This document shows positions 26,974-31,426 of a stretch of DNA of 31,426 nt, one piece after another (the first letter of the stretch is position 1; each line of letters opens with the position of its first letter). Below the pieces are notes generated by a model. It was not told the DNA's origin, ran no database searches, and saw only the letters and a list, made by a program, of their open reading frames with translations. A program made the position numbers and the translations under genes. This DNA is from a virus. The stretch covers positions 1 to 31,426 of IMG/VR virus record IMGVR_UViG_3300019487_000074; one strand, given 5' to 3'.

Positions 26974-27142
26974 TTGAATCACAGTATGGAGGCGGCCTAC
27001 GCCAGGTAATTGCGCTATCTTCAGATCTTGGAACACAGGCGACACGCTTACCGCCGCTGACCTAACTACCAGCTTTACTACGGTAGGTGTAACAAACTCT
27101 ACTCCGGCTTGTCTGGATGACTACTCTGTAGATGTCACCCAG
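26974..27142 (+). other. Likely coding N-terminus of the tail fibre, start unresolved
   Basis: The frame of the following gene stays open back to a TGA at 26975-26977 and reads like a tail-fibre start (F-R-S-W-N-T-G-D-T-L-T-A-A-D-L-T-T-S-F), but contains no ATG, GTG or TTG before 27143. A separate TTG/ATG frame (26974 or 26986 to TAA at 27009, ending E-A-A-Y-A-R) follows GCGAGGTAA. A +1 shift at AGG-TAA would join it to the fibre frame. Other options are an ATC start at 26978 or a sequence error. Confidence 0.5.
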
Positions 27143-28324
27143 ATGAATATAAACACTAATCCCTATCCAGCGTCAGTAGCTTCCTTGGCTACCTCCCTGG
27201 CCGGAGAGCTGGAACGGATCAGATTTATTATCAAGACTCTTACAGGTTGGTCTCAGTGGTACGCCCACACCGAGACCCTCGCGGGTCTGATTGGCACCGC
27301 TACCAGCGGTATGCCTGACGGTACAGAAGCTCTACCGGGCTGGGAGTTTACAGCAGATACAGACACCGGCTTCTTCCGCTCCGCTGCTAATACCATTGAT
27401 TTTTCAGCTGGGGCTAAGCGTGTTTTCCAAATGACGGGGGCTGCCTCAGCGGTTAACTATCTCGATACCGAAAACTCAGCTACTACTGCCCCCCTTATCA
27501 TTCGTGCCGAAGGTACCGACACCAATATTGATATCAATATCATTCCAAAGGGAACTGGTGTTGTAAATCTAGGCGGTGCCACAGGATCCCGTATTGGTCT
27601 ACAAGATGGTACAGCAGCTGCTCCGAGTCTGTTCTTTACATCCGATACTGATACTGGAATCTTTCGAGTTTCCGCTAATATTTTCGGTATCGCCGCCCAG
27701 GGTCGTGAGTCACTTCGACTAACTGCCCAATCCTCAGCAGTCAACCGCTTCCAGATTACTGGTGTCAACACCGGCCAGGCCCCTACCCTGGAGGTTGTTG
27801 GTTCCGACGCGAATATCGGTCTCACCATCAACACCAAGGGTGTTGGTACTTTGACCCTTGATACGGTTGGTGGCGGTAATATGGATTTCAATAACACTGG
27901 TTCTACCATCATGCGGCTTATCAGTACTGGCCTACAAGCCCAGGCTACTCAAGCCTTTATTGGTGGTAGTGTTAGCGGTACACCAGCTGCCCATGGCCTG
28001 TATCGACAAAACATACTAAAGGGACTGGCCCGTATTGACGTAGCCGGTGGCGTTCCAGCAATCAATCCCTCCTCTGATTTTAACGCCACTTCGGTTTCTG
28101 ATGATGCTGTGGGACGATTCACAATTACCTGGGACCGGGACTTTTCGGGTGCTGGATCTAACGGAACCATGGCGACGAGTGGTGTTACACCTTCTAACAG
28201 TGTAGCGGCTATTAATTCTCTGGCTACTGGTACTACAACCATTGACACTTTTGCGGTTGATTCTACCGGAGGAACTCTCCAGGACGTTACGGTTACTGTG
28301 GTTTGTGCGTGGGGAGATCAATAA
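27143..28324 (+). CDS. Tail fibre-like protein
   Basis: First certain start ATG 27143, though the protein probably begins further upstream (see 26974-27142). Near the N-terminus L-A-T-S-L-A-G-E-L-E-R-I-R-F-I-I-K is a helical segment with the fibre-base pattern seen in phages. Then beta-helical repeats built on D-T-D-T-G-F-F-R-S, D-T-D-T-G-I-F-R-V, T-N-I-D-I-N-I-I-P-K-G-T-G-V and G-L-T-I-N-T-K-G-V-G-T-L follow, a common tail-fibre repeat. The end is Thr/Ser-rich. The protein of 393 residues or more likely binds the host surface. It is followed by the probable assembly chaperone. Confidence 0.65.
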   Translation: MNINTNPYPASVASLATSLAGELERIRFIIKTLTGWSQWYAHTETLAGLIGTATSGMPDGTEALPGWEFTADTDTGFFRSAANTIDFSAGAKRVFQMTGAASAVNYLDTENSATTAPLIIRAEGTDTNIDINIIPKGTGVVNLGGATGSRIGLQDGTAAAPSLFFTSDTDTGIFRVSANIFGIAAQGRESLRLTAQSSAVNRFQITGVNTGQAPTLEVVGSDANIGLTINTKGVGTLTLDTVGGGNMDFNNTGSTIMRLISTGLQAQATQAFIGGSVSGTPAAHGLYRQNILKGLARIDVAGGVPAINPSSDFNATSVSDDAVGRFTITWDRDFSGAGSNGTMATSGVTPSNSVAAINSLATGTTTIDTFAVDSTGGTLQDVTVTVVCAWGDQ

Positions 28325-28325
28325 A

Positions 28326-28805
28326 ATGGCTAAGTTACGTTGCGTTGTTCGGGTAGACGGTTCAATCGTTACTATCATTAGACCTTCTGAAAAGTTTCGT
28401 CTCCTCGGTGAGTCGGACGATGCTCTACTGGATCGAGCCGCTACTCTGACTATTCAGAAGAATCCTCGATACCAAGGTTTTACTACGGTAGACATTGAGG
28501 AAACTGACATGCCTACAACCCGTAGGTTTCGGAATGCTTGGGGTCGTGTAGGAGCCAAACTCGAAGTGGATATGCCCAAAGCTAGGACACAAAGATTAGC
28601 CGAGATTAGAAAAGATCGGGATAAGCTTCTGGATGAGTCCGATAAGGATATACTTAGGGATCAGGAACAGGGTGGAGCAAAGCAGGCTGCTCTTAGGGCG
28701 TACCGTCAAGCACTGAGAGATCTCCCTACAACCCTGAACCTAGACGCTATTTTAACACCAGAGGCTCTAAATACTTTTCGGCCTACGTTTCCAGTAAAGC
28801 CCTAA
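28326..28805 (+). CDS. Tail fibre assembly/chaperone-like protein (159 aa)
   Basis: ATG 28326, one base after the fibre stop; the longer frame from 28242 lies inside the fibre gene. Layout: beta-rich N-terminus, then T-T-R-R-F-R-N-A-W-G-R-V about 67-78, and K-A-R-T-Q-R-L-A-E-I-R-K-D-R-D-K-L-L-D. Last, A-Y-R-Q-A-L-R-D-L-P-T-T-L about 128-140. Helix with R-x-x-R-D-x-L-L-x-x-S-D followed by Y-R-x-A-L-R-D-L-P is the signature pattern of fibre assembly proteins, and the position supports it. Confidence 0.6.
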   Translation: MAKLRCVVRVDGSIVTIIRPSEKFRLLGESDDALLDRAATLTIQKNPRYQGFTTVDIEETDMPTTRRFRNAWGRVGAKLEVDMPKARTQRLAEIRKDRDKLLDESDKDILRDQEQGGAKQAALRAYRQALRDLPTTLNLDAILTPEALNTFRPTFPVKP

Positions 28806-28815
28806 GGAGTATTCT

Positions 28816-30294
28816 ATGGCTCTCTTAGGCGAATACGATCCCTACGCCAGATTGGCCCTAAAAGCTTCCAGATTTGTAACTCCCTATGTCTCCCCAACGG
28901 CGAGTGGAATATCCGGAGCAGCTAGTGGACTTTACGGACTCGCTAAGGCTGTAGAATCCGAAGGGGATCCTACCGGGAGAGCTTTAGGAGGTCTAACCTC
29001 TGGTATGTCTGGGTTAAAGGGACTAAGTCAGATACCTGCCCTTGAGTTAGGAGAGCTTGGTAGATTTGCGGGAGCCGCCGCTCCGGTAGCTGGTCTAGCC
29101 TCTAATATCTATGGACTTACCCAAAATCCTAAGGATCCCGGTGCTATTATAGGTACCGGACTGAGTGGTCTTCAGGCTTATGAGGGCTTGTCTAGTCTAG
29201 CTGGTGCGGGTGGTACAGGGCTTGGTGCAGCGGCAGGAACCGCGGGAGCATTTGCGGCACCAGCCTTAGCTCTTACTAATATGCTCATGAATCCCGAGGC
29301 AGGTGGCTCAGAGATAGGTAGGCAGACTGCTATATCAGCACCAATTCTCACAGCCTCAGTTATGTCGGGTATGACAAACCCAATTGGTTTAGCAGCAATC
29401 CCTTTGTTAATGGCAATTGCGATCGGCTCCGAGGCTCTCGCATCTAAGGAGAATAAGTTCATCCAAAGAGAGCTAGGCCGTAAGGCCGACGCGTCGGTGG
29501 GTGAGGCGCAAAGACAGGCGTTGGAACGCCTAGGACCAGCTCAGAATCTTGACCTAAGGTCTATGAATCCCGAGCAGCTACAGAATTTAGCAACTAATCT
29601 TTACAGTCCCCAAACAATATCGGCGGGCGACTGGTCGGGCAAAGGGGACCCCGGAATAGGTACTCCTCGCTATGACCAGGAGCGGTACTTCTCCCAGACC
29701 AGGTTCGGCGGTGAGTTCCCCGGAACGGGTAATCCCGCAGCCTATGGCGGACAGGCCGAGTCTACTCTAAAGGACTGGTATACGAAAGAGGCCGCTTCAC
29801 TTAATCGTCTACAGGACGTCTTTGCTGAAGCGCAACGTCGGGGCATCGAGCTAAAGCCTCCAGAGGGCTTCGACCTAAGCCGTCCCGAAGGTAAAGGCTT
29901 TGGCTACGATACTTGGCAGGATGCAGTAATAGGTGAAGCCGCAACTTACCTCGGCTCCAGAATGCGCCAGATGGGTATCCCAGAGGAACAGGGACTCCGT
30001 AGCGTTGACGCATACGCAGCAAAAGCTTCCCAAGCAGAGGCGCGTAGGCAACAGTATGACCAAGAGCAATGGTTTGTAGATACCTTTGCTGGCTCTGCTG
30101 CCGGTAACCCTCTCGCTCGTGACCCGAGCTGGATGATTGACCGAGCTTACCAGAGATATCTCGGTCGTAAACCGTCTGAGGAAGAGAAGGGTGCTTGGTG
30201 GAACGCACCAGGAGCACGAGGCAATACCGTATCTAGACTGTACGATGTCTTAAGGGGTATTGAAGCATCTCCTGAAGCACAAGCCCGTCGATAG
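28816..30294 (+). CDS. Putative internal virion protein with DUF4214-like end
   Basis: A 492-aa protein. Residues about 30-230 are Gly/Ala/Leu-rich and hydrophobic in blocks (I-I-G-T-G-L-S-G-L-Q-A-Y, A-A-G-T-A-G-A-F-A-A-P-A-L-A-L). The middle is charged and Gln/Arg-rich. Near the C-terminus I-D-R-A-Y-Q-R-Y-L-G-R-K-P-S-E-E-E followed by a W-W residue pair matches DUF4214-type repeats (xYxxxLGRxPxxxE). The hydrophobic stretches suit a protein ejected into, or anchored at, the host membrane. Position after the fibre fits podovirus internal-core genes. Confidence 0.55.
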   Translation: MALLGEYDPYARLALKASRFVTPYVSPTASGISGAASGLYGLAKAVESEGDPTGRALGGLTSGMSGLKGLSQIPALELGELGRFAGAAAPVAGLASNIYGLTQNPKDPGAIIGTGLSGLQAYEGLSSLAGAGGTGLGAAAGTAGAFAAPALALTNMLMNPEAGGSEIGRQTAISAPILTASVMSGMTNPIGLAAIPLLMAIAIGSEALASKENKFIQRELGRKADASVGEAQRQALERLGPAQNLDLRSMNPEQLQNLATNLYSPQTISAGDWSGKGDPGIGTPRYDQERYFSQTRFGGEFPGTGNPAAYGGQAESTLKDWYTKEAASLNRLQDVFAEAQRRGIELKPPEGFDLSRPEGKGFGYDTWQDAVIGEAATYLGSRMRQMGIPEEQGLRSVDAYAAKASQAEARRQQYDQEQWFVDTFAGSAAGNPLARDPSWMIDRAYQRYLGRKPSEEEKGAWWNAPGARGNTVSRLYDVLRGIEASPEAQARR

Positions 30295-30307
30295 AGGATT
30301 ATATTAA

Positions 30308-30565
30308 ATGATTGACCAAGCTGCTATGCTACAACTTCCGGGACTACCAACCGCTATGAGATCAAACCTCAGCCCCTCAGCTCTGGGCTCTCATGATCCC
30401 ATGGCTCGGATTAGAGTTAATCAGCCAGGCTTGGGTCAGTTGATGCCGAAGCCTCCCCAGTTAGGTGGTCTTGGTTCCTTGGCCGATTTTGGTAGAATGA
30501 TGCTGGGCCCCAGCTTTAGCCAGGAAGGCTATGCTGGGACTCGCAGTTTATTGGGAGGTCTTTAA
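30308..30565 (+). CDS. Hypothetical protein (85 aa)
   Basis: ATG with AGAGGATTATATT upstream. Pro/Leu/Gly/Met-rich (L-P-G-L-P-T-A-M-R-S-N-L-S-P-S, then L-M-P-K-P-P-Q-L-G-G-L-G). It lacks clear secondary structure and may be a small linking or scaffold-like virion peptide. The stop overlaps the next ATG by one base (TAATG). Confidence 0.5.
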   Translation: MIDQAAMLQLPGLPTAMRSNLSPSALGSHDPMARIRVNQPGLGQLMPKPPQLGGLGSLADFGRMMLGPSFSQEGYAGTRSLLGGL

Positions 30566-31426
30566 TGGCTTGGCATATTGACCCCGATACCGGAGAATTG
30601 TACGAGATCCCCGATGTAGATGAGTTCGGGGCAGGAGTTGAGCCAGGAGGAGTTGATCCCGGCTTTAATATGGAATATAATCCTGGAGGCCCCCCTATTA
30701 CTAACAGGGTAGATGGATCCCCGATAGGGGCGGGCGGTGGTGGTATGCCTCCAGTTGGGGCTAATGTCCCCGCTGGACCAAACCAAGGTATCCTTTCTCA
30801 GATAGGTAGTAGTATTCTAGATGCGGTAAAGAAGAATCCTCTCCAGGCACTTACCTTGGGAGCTGGTGGTGCCCTAACTCTCGCTGGTTTGGTCTCGGAG
30901 GGTGGGGGTAAGGTCCGTTTACCTGACGGACGTACCGTTCAGCTTTCTCCCCAGGAACAGCAATATCTCGATGTTCTCACCCAGCAGGCTCAGCAGCAAG
31001 CTCAGGTTTCTAGTGGGCTTCTGGGTATTCAGGCCGGGGCTCTCGCTGAGTCAACTCCTGCCATAAGGGAATATTACAAACAGGCCTTAGGTGGTCTGCC
31101 CCGTACCGAGGCTGAGTCACGGGAGCTTCAGGATATTTCAGGACGAGCCCTCTTCGGGGGAAGACTCCCCGGTTTAACAACCATGGCCCCTTACGGAACC
31201 GCAACAGCGGGGGGTCAGGTTGACCCGTACAGCCTGATCTCAGGCTTTACCGGAGCGGGGGAGTTCGCGGGGACCGCTGCTAGTCTCAGAGACCCACAGG
31301 CGGCTACCGCTTACGTTACCCGACTGTACCGGGAGGGTCTGGGTCGAGAGCCAGACGAAGCTGGGCTACAAGCCCACGTAAACGCTTTGGTATCGGGAGC
31401 AGATCCCACTCAGATCACTCAGGGTA
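30565..31426 (+). CDS. Putative internal virion protein, runs off the right edge
   Basis: Starts at ATG 30565 (coupled TAATG) and stays open to the window end, 287 codons. The N-terminal 75 residues are Pro/Gly-rich (V-E-P-G-G-V-D-P-G-F), then I-L-S-Q-I-G-S-S-I-L-D-A-V-K and a hydrophobic L-T-L-G-A-G-G-A-L-T-L-A-G-L-V. A Gln-rich helix follows (Q-Y-L-D-V-L-T-Q-Q-A-Q-Q-Q-A-Q). Near the edge V-T-R-L-Y-R-E-G-L-G-R-E-P-D-E-A-G-L matches the same DUF4214-like repeat as the 28816 gene, so the two are related in their last part. Function as an internal or ejection protein is inferred. Confidence 0.6.
   Translation, partial: MAWHIDPDTGELYEIPDVDEFGAGVEPGGVDPGFNMEYNPGGPPITNRVDGSPIGAGGGGMPPVGANVPAGPNQGILSQIGSSILDAVKKNPLQALTLGAGGALTLAGLVSEGGGKVRLPDGRTVQLSPQEQQYLDVLTQQAQQQAQVSSGLLGIQAGALAESTPAIREYYKQALGGLPRTEAESRELQDISGRALFGGRLPGLTTMAPYGTATAGGQVDPYSLISGFTGAGEFAGTAASLRDPQAATAYVTRLYREGLGREPDEAGLQAHVNALVSGADPTQITQG

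Noticed and set aside
27457-28378. Minus-strand frames opposite the tail fibre gene
   Set aside because: Antisense shadows of a repetitive coding sequence; no ribosome sites or family resemblance.

Overview
This window is part of the genome of a tailed bacteriophage, most likely a short-tailed (podovirus-like) phage. The evidence is a rightward virion module holding a large terminase, a portal protein, a scaffold-like protein, a major capsid protein of N4-gp56 type, a T7 gp11/gp12-like adaptor and nozzle pair, tail-fibre-like proteins and two putative internal virion proteins with DUF4214-like ends. No integrase, ribosomal RNA or host gene is visible. The host cannot be named. Strong AGGAGG-type ribosome sites, frequent TTG/GTG starts and two textbook sigma-70 promoters say only that it is a bacterium.

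Layout. Positions 1-5300 are a leftward (minus-strand) array of small, mostly unrecognised accessory genes, many with zinc-binding Cys motifs, plus a tRNA-Trp. Several of these genes are preceded by a repeated palindrome of the form TATAC-N4-GTATA. Positions 5301-7030 form a control region of about 1.7 kb with almost no convincing coding sequence. It holds direct repeats, four short iterated motifs, dozens of perfect stem-loops and two outward-facing promoters that share the same extended sequence. The leftward promoter (6644-6672) is followed about 450 bp later by an intrinsic terminator, and nearly everything transcribed between them is stem-loops. Positions 7032-9480 are a rightward early block: a zinc-ribbon protein, a secreted protein, a PD-(D/E)XK nuclease-like protein, a Tad2 (DUF2829) anti-Thoeris protein and a candidate terminase small subunit. 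Positions 9586-31426 are the packaging, head and tail operon, which runs off the right edge.

The two main discoveries are these. (1) The major capsid gene is split into three exons by two group I introns (14818-15490 and 15666-16360), each carrying its own LAGLIDADG homing endonuclease. Splicing at the sites inferred here restores one 318-residue capsid reading frame, and the two introns share core motifs, GNRA-capped 3' hairpins and matching 3' ends. (2) A family of double-hairpin palindromes has spread through the genome. Their arms are conserved and their loops vary, they lie both between genes and inside reading frames, and two copies supply the stop codon of the gene they follow. Other points of interest are a 74-bp direct duplication at the terminase start, a tRNA-Thr sharing a base with the portal stop codon, a tRNA-Trp overlapping a zinc-finger gene, and a tail protein built from 132-bp repeats.

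How it works together (inference). Divergent promoters in the control region fire the leftward accessory block and the rightward block. The rightward transcript makes counter-defence and nuclease functions first and then the virion parts, with UUCG-capped hairpins after some structural genes probably tuning dosage. Capsid production depends on self-splicing of both introns.
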